Origin: Actinomycetales bacterium
Lineage (GTDB): Bacteria; Actinomycetota; Actinomycetes; Mycobacteriales; Mycobacteriaceae
Direction: 5' to 3'
Length of the DNA stretch: 7,905 bases
NCBI GenBank assembly: GCA_012841845.1
Contig: DUTZ01000124.1
Location: 1 to 7,905, forward strand
In this document: one piece after another, positions 1 to 6,081 of the stretch
Numbering within the stretch: the first letter of the stretch is position 1
How the letters are laid out: the number at the start of each line of letters is the position of its first letter
Program-made: the position numbers and the translations under genes
The notes under the pieces: generated by a model
Databases searched by the model: none
What the model was told of the DNA's origin: nothing
The model's input: the letters and a program-made list of their open reading frames with translations, nothing else

Positions 1-651
1 CCGCGGGGGAGCCAGCATCGCAGCGGCATCCGTGGCGGGGACCGCCGAGGCGAGCAGGCGGTAGGTGCCGTCGGGCGGCAGGCCGAGCAGGACCGGCCCC
101 GCGCCCCGGCGCCGGTTGCCGGAGACGGGTGCGGCGCTGGCGACACCGCCGGGGTAGAAGCCCACGTAGACGTCCAGGTCGTCGCCGAGCCCCTCCGCCA
201 CCTCCACGATCACCTGGACCGTCGGTCCCGGTGGCGGCGCGGGCGTCGTGACGGCGCCCGGGCCGGCGAGCCAGTCCTCGACCGGGCCGCGCAGCCCGGC
301 GAAGGCGGAGGGGCTCACCCCGACCTCGGTGCGGAAGCGGCGCGAGAAGGTCCCCAGCGAGCTGAAGCCCGACTCATGGCACGCCTCGGTGACGGACGCG
401 CCGGCGAGCAGCAGGTCCTTGGCCAGCTCGAAGCGTCGCGCGGTGATCGTGGCCCCGAGTCCGGCCCCGGTCTCGCGCTCGAACAGCCGCATGAGGTGGA
501 AGGGGCTGTAGCCGACCGCCTCGGCGACGGCGTCGACGCCGTCGAGCTCCGTGAGGTGCGCGGCGATGAGCCCGCCCACCCGGTCGGCCACCCGCGCGCC
601 GTGGGCGGACGTCGCGGTCCACGGCGAACCCGCCGGGTCTGCTGCGCCCAT
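1..651 (-). CDS. AraC-family transcriptional regulator (partial, C-terminus beyond left edge)
   Basis: This is a DNA-binding regulator with its helix-turn-helix pair at the N-terminus. The frame is open for all 217 codons from the ATG at 651 to the window edge, so the stop is not seen. HTH 1 lies at about residues 39-62 (DAVAEAVGYSPFHLMRLFER) and HTH 2 at about 86-109 (VTEACHESGFSSLGTFSRRF). They are followed by GVSPSAFA (111-118), the usual closing motif of the AraC/XylS domain. After a Pro-rich linker (about 136-143) comes a second, beta-rich segment with VYVGFYPGG and LPPDGTYRLL, presumably an effector or accessory domain of unknown ligand. The ATG has no good Shine-Dalgarno sequence but sits 7 nt after a TACCGT box, so the mRNA may be leaderless. 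The gene lies downstream of tRNA-Leu on the same strand and is separated from it by a terminator hairpin. The target genes are not identifiable here. The family call is firm; the regulated function is unknown. Confidence 0.9.
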   Translation of the reverse strand, partial: MGAADPAGSPWTATSAHGARVADRVGGLIAAHLTELDGVDAVAEAVGYSPFHLMRLFERETGAGLGATITARRFELAKDLLLAGASVTEACHESGFSSLGTFSRRFRTEVGVSPSAFAGLRGPVEDWLAGPGAVTTPAPPPGPTVQVIVEVAEGLGDDLDVYVGFYPGGVASAAPVSGNRRRGAGPVLLGLPPDGTYRLLASAVPATDAAAMLAPPR

Positions 652-658
652 GCCCTAG

Positions 659-687
659 ACGGTAGGCGCCCGGGCCGACATCCGTAA
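659..687 (-). promoter_or_regulatory. Candidate promoter of the AraC gene, leaderless type
   Basis: On the minus strand a TACCGT box (664-659) fits the actinobacterial TAnnnT -10 and ends 7 nt before the ATG at 651. A weak -35-like TTACGG (687-682) stands 17 nt upstream of it. The placement predicts a transcript beginning at or within a nucleotide or two of the start codon. The -35 match is poor, so the call rests mainly on the -10 and its position, which recurs before three other genes in this window. Confidence 0.45.
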
Positions 688-701
688 GGGCATAAAGAGT
701 A

Positions 702-732
702 GGACCCCGGATCGTCTGACGATCCGGGGTCC
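702..732 (-). terminator. Rho-independent-type terminator hairpin downstream of tRNA-Leu
   Basis: A perfect inverted repeat with arms GGACCCCGGATCGT and ACGATCCGGGGTCC (14 bp each) closes on a 3-nt loop. It begins 22 nt after the mature 3' end of the leftward tRNA-Leu gene. In the leftward direction it is followed by TACTCTTTATG, which is moderately T-rich but not a classic U tract. This is normal for high-GC actinobacteria. It probably ends the tRNA transcript and insulates the downstream AraC gene. Confidence 0.8.
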
Positions 733-753
733 ATCTACTGTCTCGACACAGTG

Positions 754-839
754 TGCGCGAGGGGGGACTTGAACCCCCACGTCCGTTAATAGGACACTAG
801 CACCTCAAGCTAGCGCGTCTGCCATTCCGCCACTCGCGC
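754..839 (-). tRNA. tRNA-Leu, anticodon GAG
   Basis: This is an 86-nt class II tRNA with all arms intact. The acceptor stem is GCGCGAG/CTCGCGC with discriminator A. The anticodon stem CTAGC/GCTAG encloses the loop TTGAGGT, giving anticodon GAG (plus-strand 804-806), which reads CUC and CUU leucine codons. A long variable arm (GTCC...GGAC, loop TATTAAC) and a T arm GGGGG-TTCAAGT-CCCCC follow. CCA is not encoded: the next bases are CAC, so it must be added after transcription. CUC is a frequent leucine codon in the neighbouring genes, so this is a well-used isoacceptor. Confidence 0.97.
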
Positions 840-887
840 TCGCACTACTGCTTCCGCCGGTTTCCCGGCTTGGTCGTGCGAGGAATG

Positions 888-917
888 ACACTAGCGGATC
901 GCCGATCCCGGGGCCAA
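888..917 (-). promoter_or_regulatory. Promoter of tRNA-Leu
   Basis: Reading leftwards, a -35-like TTGGCC (917-912) is separated by 18 nt from the -10 box TAGTGT (893-888). This would start transcription around 881, giving a 5' leader of about 40 nt before the mature tRNA end at 839. The spacer contains the perfect inverted repeat GGATCG-C-CGATCC (896-908). The -35 matches the TTGACA consensus at four positions and the -10 fits TAnnnT, so this is the best two-box promoter visible in the window. Confidence 0.55.
896..908. repeat. Perfect inverted repeat GGATCG-C-CGATCC
   Basis: This is a 13-bp palindrome (6-1-6) lying wholly inside the -35/-10 spacer of the tRNA-Leu promoter and upstream of the rightward PEBP gene. 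It could be an operator or simply a chance GC-rich palindrome. The same GGATCG/CGATCC arms occur inside the terminator hairpin at 702-732, which may be coincidence. Confidence 0.4.
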
Positions 918-926
918 ATCGGCCCC
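910..926. repeat. Inverted repeat GGGGCC-AAATC-GGCCCC
   Basis: Six-base arms flank a 5-nt A/T-rich loop, directly beside the palindrome at 896-908. The left arm and loop overlap the proposed tRNA-Leu -35. There is no T run, so it is not a convincing terminator. It may be a regulatory site or chance. Confidence 0.35.
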
Positions 927-1002
927 CGCGCACCGGACGCGCCCGGGGTTCATCGCTGGTAGACAGGGACGTGACCGGTACGAGACGACGCCTGAGAACC
1001 CC

Positions 1003-1008
1003 AGGAGG
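1003..1008 (+). promoter_or_regulatory. Shine-Dalgarno sequence of the PEBP gene
   Basis: AGGAGG stands 4 nt before the ATG at 1013. This decides the start: the frame stays open upstream to a GTG at 971, but that codon lacks a comparable site, and homologues begin near the MTDFRVPNPYD segment. Confidence 0.8.
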
Positions 1009-1012
1009 AACG

Positions 1013-1555
1013 ATGACCGACTTCCGTGTCCCCAACCCGTACGACGCCCTTCCCGACCTGCCGGCGCTCGAGGTGTCGAGCGAGTCGTTCGCCGAGGGCG
1101 CCACGCTCAGCGCCCCGCAGCTCGGCGGCAAGATGGGCGTCGAGGGCGGCGAGGACAAGTCCCCGCAGGTGAGCTGGTCCGCCGGCCCGGAGGGCACCAA
1201 GACCTACGTCGTCACCGTCTTCGACCCGGACGCCCCCACCGCGTCGGGCTTCTGGCACTGGTCGGTGGCCAACATCCCGGCCGACGTCACCTCGCTGCCC
1301 GAGGGGGCCTGCACCGGCGACGACTGCTCCGGGCTGCCCGACGGCGCGGTGGTCGTGCGCAACGACGCCGGCTTCAAGGGCTTCGTGGGCGCCGCCCCGC
1401 CGGAGGGCCACGGCCCGCACCGGTACATCCTCGCCGTCCACGCCGTGGGCGACGAGATCGGGCTGGACGAGGACGCCTCGTGCGCGTTCGTCGGCTTCAA
1501 CCTCTTCGGCCAGGGCCTGGCCCGCGGCACCACCACGGCGCTCTTCGAGCAGTGA
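1013..1555 (+). CDS. YbhB/YbcL-like PEBP (Raf kinase inhibitor-like) protein
   Basis: This is a 180-residue cytosolic protein of the phosphatidylethanolamine-binding protein family, equivalent by sequence and context to M. tuberculosis Rv2140c. The bacterial PEBP signatures are present: KTYVVTVFDPDAP (63-75), with the acidic anion-pocket motif, followed by GFWHWSVANIP (79-89), then VRNDAGFKGFVGAAPPEGHGPHRY (115-138), holding the second conserved pocket segment. Length is normal for the family, with no signal peptide or membrane segment. The biochemical role of bacterial members is poorly defined; ligand binding and protease or kinase modulation have been proposed. The gene is convergent with pyrD, 44 bp away, and has its own strong Shine-Dalgarno sequence. 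An oddity is a CTGDDC pair of cysteines at residues 100 and 105. The family is certain; the function is not. Confidence 0.93.
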   Translation: MTDFRVPNPYDALPDLPALEVSSESFAEGATLSAPQLGGKMGVEGGEDKSPQVSWSAGPEGTKTYVVTVFDPDAPTASGFWHWSVANIPADVTSLPEGACTGDDCSGLPDGAVVVRNDAGFKGFVGAAPPEGHGPHRYILAVHAVGDEIGLDEDASCAFVGFNLFGQGLARGTTTALFEQ

Positions 1556-1573
1556 GCCGGTAACGGTCCCGGT

Positions 1574-1589
1574 CGGCCGGGGCCGGCCG
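1574..1589. terminator. Possible bidirectional GC hairpin between convergent genes
   Basis: CGGCCG-GGGC-CGGCCG forms a 6-bp stem in the 44-bp gap between the stop codons of the PEBP gene and pyrD. There is no T tract in either direction and the surrounding sequence is almost pure G/C, so alternative pairings exist. Position between convergent genes is the main support. Confidence 0.3.
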
Positions 1590-1599
1590 CGGCCGGGGG

Positions 1600-2667
1600 T
1601 CAGCGCACGGCGGACCCGACGGCGTCGGAGAGGGAGGAGAACCCGCCCTGCCGGAGCCGTCGGGCCACCAGCCGGTTGGTGTCGCGGATGAGGCCGGTGC
1701 CCGCGTAGATGAACCCGGTGTAGGTCTGCACGAGGTTCGCGCCGTGCGTGAGGCGCTCCCACACGTCCTCGGCGGTCTCGACGCCGCCCACCGAGATGAT
1801 CACCAGTCGGCCGCCCGCCCGGGCGTGGATCCGGGCGAGCACCTCGCGGGAGCGGGCCGCGACGGGCGCGCCGGAGATGCCGCCGGCGCCCAGCGCCTCC
1901 ACCTCGGCCGCCGGGGTGGCGAGCCCCTCGCGGGAGATCGTCGTGTTGGTGGCCACGATGCCCGCCAGACCCAGGTCGAGCGCCAGGTCGGTGACGGCGT
2001 CGACGTCCTCGTCCGACAGGTCCGGCGCGATCTTGACCAGGACCGGGATGGTCGCCACCTCGTCGACCGCCGCGAGGATGGGCCGCAGCGACTCCACCGC
2101 CTGGAGGTCGCGGAGGCCCGGCGTGTTGGGGGAGCTGACGTTGACGACGAGGTAGTCGGCCAGGCCCGTGAGCATCGTGGCCGAGGCCACGTAGTCGCGG
2201 ACGGCGTCCTCCGCGGGGACCACCTTGGTCTTGCCGATGTTGATGCCCACCGGGTCGGCGCTGCGCCGGCGGCGCAGGTTGTTGGCGGCGTTGCCCGCGC
2301 CGTGGTTGTTGAAGCCCATCCGGTTGAGGATCGCCCGGTCGGCGACGAGCCGGAACAGGCGCGGCGCGGGGTTGCCCGGCTGCGGCGAGGCCGTGACCGT
2401 GCCCACCTCGCTGAACCCGAAGCCGATCGCACCCCACGAGTCCACGGCCGCGGCGTTCTTGTCGAACCCGGCCGCCAGGCCGAGCGGGCCCGGGAAAGAG
2501 CGGCCCAGGACGTCCTGCGCGAGGATCGGGTCCCGTGCGCCGAGGACGCGCCGGACGAGCGCGCCGAGCGGCGGGATCAGCGTGAGGAGCTTGAGCACCC
2601 CGAACACCACGTGGTGGACGCGCTCCGCGGGAAAGCGGAAGAGCACGGTCTTGAGCAGCGGGTACAC
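1600..2667 (-). CDS. pyrD: Dihydroorotate dehydrogenase (quinone), class 2
   Basis: The enzyme oxidises dihydroorotate to orotate in the fourth step of de novo pyrimidine synthesis, passing electrons through FMN to membrane quinone. The product has 355 residues, normal for class 2. The N-terminal helical segment (about 1-35, [21 protein letters not shown]) is the membrane-associating, quinone-channel part. FMN and substrate motifs follow: AAGFDKN (65-71), NRMGFNN (115-121), [11 protein letters not shown] (176-186, with Ser179 at the class 2 catalytic position), VKIAPD (211-216), [13 protein letters not shown] (292-304) and YTGFIYAG (316-323). The start is a GTG at 2667 with AGGAGG 3 nt upstream; homologues start at the same MYPL. 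It lies 32 bp downstream of lppL in the same direction, so the two are probably cotranscribed. The sequence closely resembles the mycobacterial enzyme. Confidence 0.98.
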   Translation of the reverse strand: MYPLLKTVLFRFPAERVHHVVFGVLKLLTLIPPLGALVRRVLGARDPILAQDVLGRSFPGPLGLAAGFDKNAAAVDSWGAIGFGFSEVGTVTASPQPGNPAPRLFRLVADRAILNRMGFNNHGAGNAANNLRRRRSADPVGINIGKTKVVPAEDAVRDYVASATMLTGLADYLVVNVSSPNTPGLRDLQAVESLRPILAAVDEVATIPVLVKIAPDLSDEDVDAVTDLALDLGLAGIVATNTTISREGLATPAAEVEALGAGGISGAPVAARSREVLARIHARAGGRLVIISVGGVETAEDVWERLTHGANLVQTYTGFIYAGTGLIRDTNRLVARRLRQGGFSSLSDAVGSAVR

Positions 2668-2699
2668 GGTCCTCCTCGGGGGACGTGGGTCGTGACGGA

Positions 2700-3731
2700 T
2701 CAGCCTTCGGGCTCGTCGAGCGTGGGGCGCAGCAGGTGCAGGCCGGCACCGTCGGCGGAACCCACCACCACGGTGCCCGAGTCGGTGACCACCACCGAGT
2801 CAGGCTGGCGGAGCGTCGCCACCTCGGCCCGGCGCGATCCGAAGCCGTCGCCGAGATCGTACGCCTGGAGGGTGTTGGTGCCGGTCGAGGTCATCCACAC
2901 CACCTCCCGCGAGGCGTCCTCCGCCACGGCCCACGGCGCGTCCGCGACGGGGAACATCTGGTGCAGGCGCACCGGATCGGTCGAGTAGACCAACAGGGCG
3001 TCGCCGACCGTGTCGCTCGCCACCACGGAGTCCCCGGCGAACGGGGCGACCACCCCGGCACCCTTACCGGCGCGCAGCAGCGGGCCCGCGGTGTCCTCGG
3101 AGAGGTCCACGCTGGCGATCACCGTGTCGGGGCGGCTCAGGGCCGTCACCGACCCGTCGCTGGCCACGGAGAGCAGGTCCACCGAGGTCAGCCCGCGGAC
3201 GCGGTGCTGCTCGGCGCCCTCGGCGTCGCGCACCACGACCTCGCCGTCGGCGGTGCCGGTGAGCAGGCGGCCGTCGTCCGTGAGCGCCGCCGCGGTCACC
3301 GGGCCGAGCCCGGAGATCCGGCGCTCGTCGCCGGTCGGGGGCACCACCACCACGCCGTCGGAGTAGGGCACGACCACGGCGCCGTCCGGTCCCGCCGTGG
3401 CCGGCCCGACATCGGCGGGCAGCTCGACGGTGCGGTCCTCGGTCCAGTCGGTCCCCTCGACGTCGCCGATCAGCAGGCGCGCCGGGTCGGCGAGCTGGAC
3501 CGCCACGCGGTCGCCCGCGGCGACCAGGGCCACCACCTCGCCGTCGACCTCCACGACCTCCCCCTCGTCGGGTTCCGCGGCGGGCGGGGACACGGCGGGC
3601 TGCGCGTTGCCCTGCTCGACGGCGTTGTGGTCCTCGAGCTGGCTGGCGGCCTGGGAACAGCCCGTCAGGCCCATCGCGAGCGCGAGCAGCGCGGCGGGCA
3701 GGGCGGTGCGGCGGCGGACACGCAGGGTCAC
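2700..3731 (-). CDS. lppL: LppL-like lipoprotein, probable beta-propeller
   Basis: This is a 343-residue predicted lipoprotein, equivalent in position to M. tuberculosis lppL (Rv2138), the gene before pyrD. The signal peptide has an Arg-rich start (MTLRVRRR), a hydrophobic core (about 9-22) and the lipobox LTGC with Cys25 as the lipidated residue, so the protein should be anchored outside the cytoplasmic membrane. An acidic, Pro-rich linker (about 33-60) follows. The rest repeats short beta-strand units with patterns such as [30 protein letters not shown] and [17 protein letters not shown], as expected of a WD40/PQQ-like beta-propeller; the number of blades cannot be fixed by eye. The start is a GTG with AAGGA 5 nt upstream. 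Its function is unknown, and it is not known to be needed for pyrimidine synthesis. Lipoprotein and operon calls are strong; the symbol rests on synteny. Confidence 0.85.
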   Translation of the reverse strand: MTLRVRRRTALPAALLALAMGLTGCSQAASQLEDHNAVEQGNAQPAVSPPAAEPDEGEVVEVDGEVVALVAAGDRVAVQLADPARLLIGDVEGTDWTEDRTVELPADVGPATAGPDGAVVVPYSDGVVVVPPTGDERRISGLGPVTAAALTDDGRLLTGTADGEVVVRDAEGAEQHRVRGLTSVDLLSVASDGSVTALSRPDTVIASVDLSEDTAGPLLRAGKGAGVVAPFAGDSVVASDTVGDALLVYSTDPVRLHQMFPVADAPWAVAEDASREVVWMTSTGTNTLQAYDLGDGFGSRRAEVATLRQPDSVVVTDSGTVVVGSADGAGLHLLRPTLDEPEG

Positions 3732-3800
3732 GGTGATCCTTTCGACTGCCCGTCATTGTCCACGACGCGGGTCCTCAGGTGGCGCCCAGGTCGGAGCGAC

Positions 3801-3806
3801 TACCCT
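3801..3806 (+). promoter_or_regulatory. -10 box of uppP (TACCCT), leaderless type
   Basis: TACCCT ends 7 nt before the GTG at 3814, which has no Shine-Dalgarno sequence. No recognisable -35 lies at the usual distance. The match and spacing predict an mRNA starting at or next to that GTG. The 82-bp gap from lppL (3732-3813) must also hold the leftward lppL promoter, for which only a weak GACAAT-like -10 is seen, near plus-strand positions 3755-3760. Confidence 0.55.
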
Positions 3807-3813
3807 CTGCCGA

Positions 3814-4701
3814 GTGAACGCAACGGTCCTCGCCGCCCCCGCCACCGAGGGAATGTCGTGGCTCCAGGTGGTCGTGCTCTCGCTCCTCCAGGGCCTCACC
3901 GAGTTCCTGCCCGTGTCCTCGTCGGGGCACCTGCGGATCTTCTCCACCTGGTTCTTCGGCGAGGACGCCGGAGCCTCGTTCACCGCGGTCGTCCAGCTCG
4001 GCACCGAGGCCGCGGTGCTCGTCTACTTCTTCACCGACATCGTCCGGATCCTCGTCGCCTGGTTCCGGGGTGTGTTCCGGCCCGAGCACCGCGACGACCC
4101 CAACTACCGGCTCGGCTGGTACGTCATCGTGGGCTCGGTCCCCATCGCGATCATCGGCTTCGTGGGCAAGGACCTCATCCGCGACAACCTGCGGAACCTG
4201 TGGATCACGGCCGCGGTGCTCATCGGCTTCTCCTTCGTCTTTCTCCTCGCCGAGAAGCTCGGCCGCCAGGACCGCCCCGTCGACGGCAAGTCGCTCGAGG
4301 GGCTGACGATGAAGGACGCGGTCGTCATGGGCTTCGCGCAGTGCCTGGCCCTCATCCCCGGGGTGAGCCGCTCGGGCGGCACCATCTCGGCGGGCCTGTT
4401 CCTCAACATGTCCCGCGAGGCCGCCGCCCGGTTCTCGTTCCTACTGGCGATCCCCGCCGTGCTCGCCTCCGGCCTGTTCAGCCTGCCCGACGCGTTCGCG
4501 CCGTCGTCGGTGGGACAGTCCGCGAGCGGGATCCAGCTCCTCGTGGGCTCGGCCATCGCGTTCGTCGTGGGCTACGCGGCCATCGCCTGGCTCCTGCGCT
4601 TCGTCCAGAAGCACTCCCTGGCCTGGTTCGCCGGCTACCGGATCCTGCTGGGCCTGCTCGTCATGGGTCTGCTCGCCACGGGGACCATCCCCGCGTCCTG
4701 A
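3814..4701 (+). CDS. uppP: Undecaprenyl-diphosphate phosphatase (UppP/BacA)
   Basis: This integral membrane enzyme removes a phosphate from undecaprenyl diphosphate (decaprenyl diphosphate in many mycobacterial relatives). It recycles the lipid carrier of peptidoglycan and arabinogalactan synthesis, and overexpression classically gives bacitracin resistance. Counting from the internal ATG at 3853 (282 aa), both family signatures are present: [14 protein letters not shown] (13-26), with the Q/E-xxx-E and His active-site residues, and PGVSRSGGT (169-177), with the catalytic Ser-Arg. There are about seven or eight hydrophobic segments. Homologues begin at MSWLQ, which is that ATG, but the AGGGA before it touches the codon. 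The GTG at 3814 has a well-placed -10 and no leader, so I prefer it; this adds 13 residues (295 aa). The gene is divergent from lppL and heads the rightward array. Function is certain; the exact start is not. Confidence 0.96.
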   Translation: MNATVLAAPATEGMSWLQVVVLSLLQGLTEFLPVSSSGHLRIFSTWFFGEDAGASFTAVVQLGTEAAVLVYFFTDIVRILVAWFRGVFRPEHRDDPNYRLGWYVIVGSVPIAIIGFVGKDLIRDNLRNLWITAAVLIGFSFVFLLAEKLGRQDRPVDGKSLEGLTMKDAVVMGFAQCLALIPGVSRSGGTISAGLFLNMSREAAARFSFLLAIPAVLASGLFSLPDAFAPSSVGQSASGIQLLVGSAIAFVVGYAAIAWLLRFVQKHSLAWFAGYRILLGLLVMGLLATGTIPAS

Positions 4702-4732
4702 CGTGGCCCGCGTCCCGGTCGGCCCCCGCCGG

Positions 4733-4738
4733 TAACCT
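4733..4738 (+). promoter_or_regulatory. -10 box of the histidine phosphatase gene (TAACCT), leaderless type
   Basis: TAACCT ends 6 nt before the ATG at 4745, placing the expected transcription start on the A of the start codon. No Shine-Dalgarno sequence and no clear -35 are visible. It lies in the 43-bp gap after uppP, so this gene may be transcribed both from uppP and from its own promoter. Confidence 0.55.
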
Positions 4739-4744
4739 GCGGGC

Positions 4745-5449
4745 ATGACCGTCATCCTGCTCCGGCACGGCCGCTCCACCGCCAACACGGCGCGGACCCT
4801 GGCCGGCCGCACGCCCGGCGTCGGGCTCGACGAGACGGGCCGCGCGCAGGCCGACGCGCTCGTCACCCGGCTCGACGGCCTGCCCGTGGAGGCCCTCGTG
4901 CGCTCGCCGCTCCTGCGCTGCCGCGAGACCGTCGAGCCGCTCGCCGCCGCGCTCGGCCTGGAGCCCACGATCGACGAGGGCCTGGTCGAGGTGGACTTCG
5001 GCACGTGGACCGGCCGGGTGCTCAGCGAGCTCGCGGAGGAGCACATCTGGTCGGTGGTGCAGCAGCACCCGTCGTCGGCGATCTTCCCCGAGGGCGAGTC
5101 CATGGCGCAGATGGCGATCCGCGCCGTGTCCGCCGTCCGGATGCACGACCGGCGGCTCGCCGACGAGGCCGGGCGCGACGTGCTGTGGGTGGCCTGCAGC
5201 CACGGCGACGTGATCAAGGCGGTCCTCGCCGACGCGTACGGGATGCACCTGGACCACTTCCAGCGGATCGTCGTGGAACCCGCGTCGGTCTCCGTGGTGC
5301 GGTACACGCCGCACCGGCCGTTCGTGCTCCGGGTCAACGACACCGGGGGAGACCTGTCGAGTCTGCGCGGCGAGCCGGCCGGGCACGTGAGCAACGCCAC
5401 GCCCACCCACGCCGCCTCGGACGCCGTCCCCGGCGGGAACGTACCCTGA
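4745..5449 (+). CDS. Histidine phosphatase / phosphoglycerate-mutase-like protein (MSMEG_4193 type)
   Basis: This is a 234-residue member of the histidine phosphatase superfamily (branch 1), equivalent to M. tuberculosis Rv2135c. The phosphate-pocket residues are visible: LLRHGRST (5-12) with the phospho-accepting His8 and Arg7, Arg53 in VRSPLLRC, Glu82 in VEVDFGTW, and the second His153 in CSHGDVIKA. These support an active acid-type phosphatase rather than a degenerate one. The true substrate is unknown; glycolytic mutase activity is unlikely for this short subgroup. The last 35-40 residues (from about 195) are Gly/Pro/Ala-rich, look disordered and are poorly conserved. The ATG at 4745 is homologue-supported and appears leaderless. 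The stop at 5447-5449 overlaps a -10-like TACCCT before DUF3090. Constant linkage with the next two genes suggests a shared, undefined process. Confidence 0.93.
   Translation: MTVILLRHGRSTANTARTLAGRTPGVGLDETGRAQADALVTRLDGLPVEALVRSPLLRCRETVEPLAAALGLEPTIDEGLVEVDFGTWTGRVLSELAEEHIWSVVQQHPSSAIFPEGESMAQMAIRAVSAVRMHDRRLADEAGRDVLWVACSHGDVIKAVLADAYGMHLDHFQRIVVEPASVSVVRYTPHRPFVLRVNDTGGDLSSLRGEPAGHVSNATPTHAASDAVPGGNVP
5442..5447 (+). promoter_or_regulatory. Possible internal -10 box (TACCCT) before the DUF3090 gene
   Basis: TACCCT overlaps the stop codon of the phosphatase gene by one base and is identical to the uppP -10. It would start a transcript near 5454 with a leader of about 40 nt that includes the Shine-Dalgarno sequence at 5476-5484. 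No -35 is evident, and read-through from upstream is equally possible. Confidence 0.3.
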
Positions 5450-5475
5450 GAGATCGCGAGAACCAGGCAGGACCG

Positions 5476-5484
5476 AGGAGGAGG
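5476..5484 (+). promoter_or_regulatory. Extended Shine-Dalgarno sequence of the DUF3090 gene
   Basis: AGGAGGAGG ends 9 nt before the ATG at 5494. It fixes this ATG as the start although the frame is open far upstream, to at least 5005 within the phosphatase gene. Confidence 0.75.
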
Positions 5485-5493
5485 CGAGCCGGC

Positions 5494-6081
5494 ATGAGCA
5501 GGGCGGTGCACGAGTTCCACGACCCCACGCGGTTCATCGTGGGCACGGTCGGGCAGCCCGGCGAGCGCGTCTTCTTTGTCCAGGCCACCGGCGACGGCCG
5601 CACCGTCTCGGTGCGGTGCGAGAAGCAGCAGGCGCAGATCCTCTCGGAGAAGATGGGCGCGCTGCTCGACGAGCTCGCGGCCCGCACCGACGCGACCGTG
5701 CCGCCGGCCGCGCACACCGTCGAGGACCTCGAGCCGCTCGAGATGCCCGTCGACCCCGAGTTCCAGGTGGGCACCATGGGCCTGGGCTGGGACGGCGAGA
5801 AGAACCTCGTGGTGGTGGAACTGCTCGCGATGGACCCCGGCGCCACCGACGAGTCCGTGGTCCTGTCGGATTCCGAGGACGCCCCCGACGCGCTGCGCGT
5901 CTTCCTCACCCCCGCCCGCGCGCGGCAGTTCGTCCTGCGCAGCGAGAAGGTGGTCTCCGCCGGCCGCGAGCCGTGCCCGCTGTGCGGGGAGCCCATCGAC
6001 GCGACCGGGCACCTGTGCGTGCGGCTCAACGGGTTCCGGCCGCGGTCCCGCGGGGAGCTCGTCGAGCTCATCGAACCGTGA
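5494..6081 (+). CDS. DUF3090 family protein with C-terminal zinc-binding motif
   Basis: This is a 195-residue cytosolic protein of a conserved actinobacterial family without known function, equivalent to M. tuberculosis Rv2134c. Conserved stretches include [18 protein letters not shown] (8-25), the basic/polar [18 protein letters not shown] (44-61) and [17 protein letters not shown] (84-100). The C-terminus holds [15 protein letters not shown] (161-175), in which Cys161, Cys164, His173 and Cys175 have the spacing of a treble-clef or zinc-ribbon-like metal site. There is no signal peptide or membrane segment. The start is set by the strong Shine-Dalgarno sequence at 5476-5484 and by homology. 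The stop overlaps the next start by 4 bp (GTGA), implying translational coupling and probably equal dosage with the SCO1664-like kinase-fold protein. A partner or adaptor role for that protein is inference only. Confidence 0.92.
   Translation: MSRAVHEFHDPTRFIVGTVGQPGERVFFVQATGDGRTVSVRCEKQQAQILSEKMGALLDELAARTDATVPPAAHTVEDLEPLEMPVDPEFQVGTMGLGWDGEKNLVVVELLAMDPGATDESVVLSDSEDAPDALRVFLTPARARQFVLRSEKVVSAGREPCPLCGEPIDATGHLCVRLNGFRPRSRGELVELIEP

Noticed and set aside
870..897. Rightward promoter TTGGTC-16-TAGCGG for the PEBP gene
   Set aside because: TAGCGG fails the final T of TAnnnT and the match is weak. I could not find a better one and therefore list none.
971..1012. Upstream GTG as start of the PEBP gene
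   Set aside because: It lacks a good ribosome site. AGGAGG before the ATG at 1013 and homologue length favour the shorter form.
2685..4748. 687-codon plus-strand open frame across lppL and uppP
   Set aside because: It is antisense to a clear lipoprotein and out of frame with UppP. The composition is His/Arg/Gly-rich without recognisable domains.
4441..6012. Long open frame on the minus strand across uppP, phosphatase and DUF3090
   Set aside because: It is a by-product of high GC. Its translation is low-complexity and Arg/Gly/Ala-rich, and it runs across several genes with clear homologues on the plus strand.
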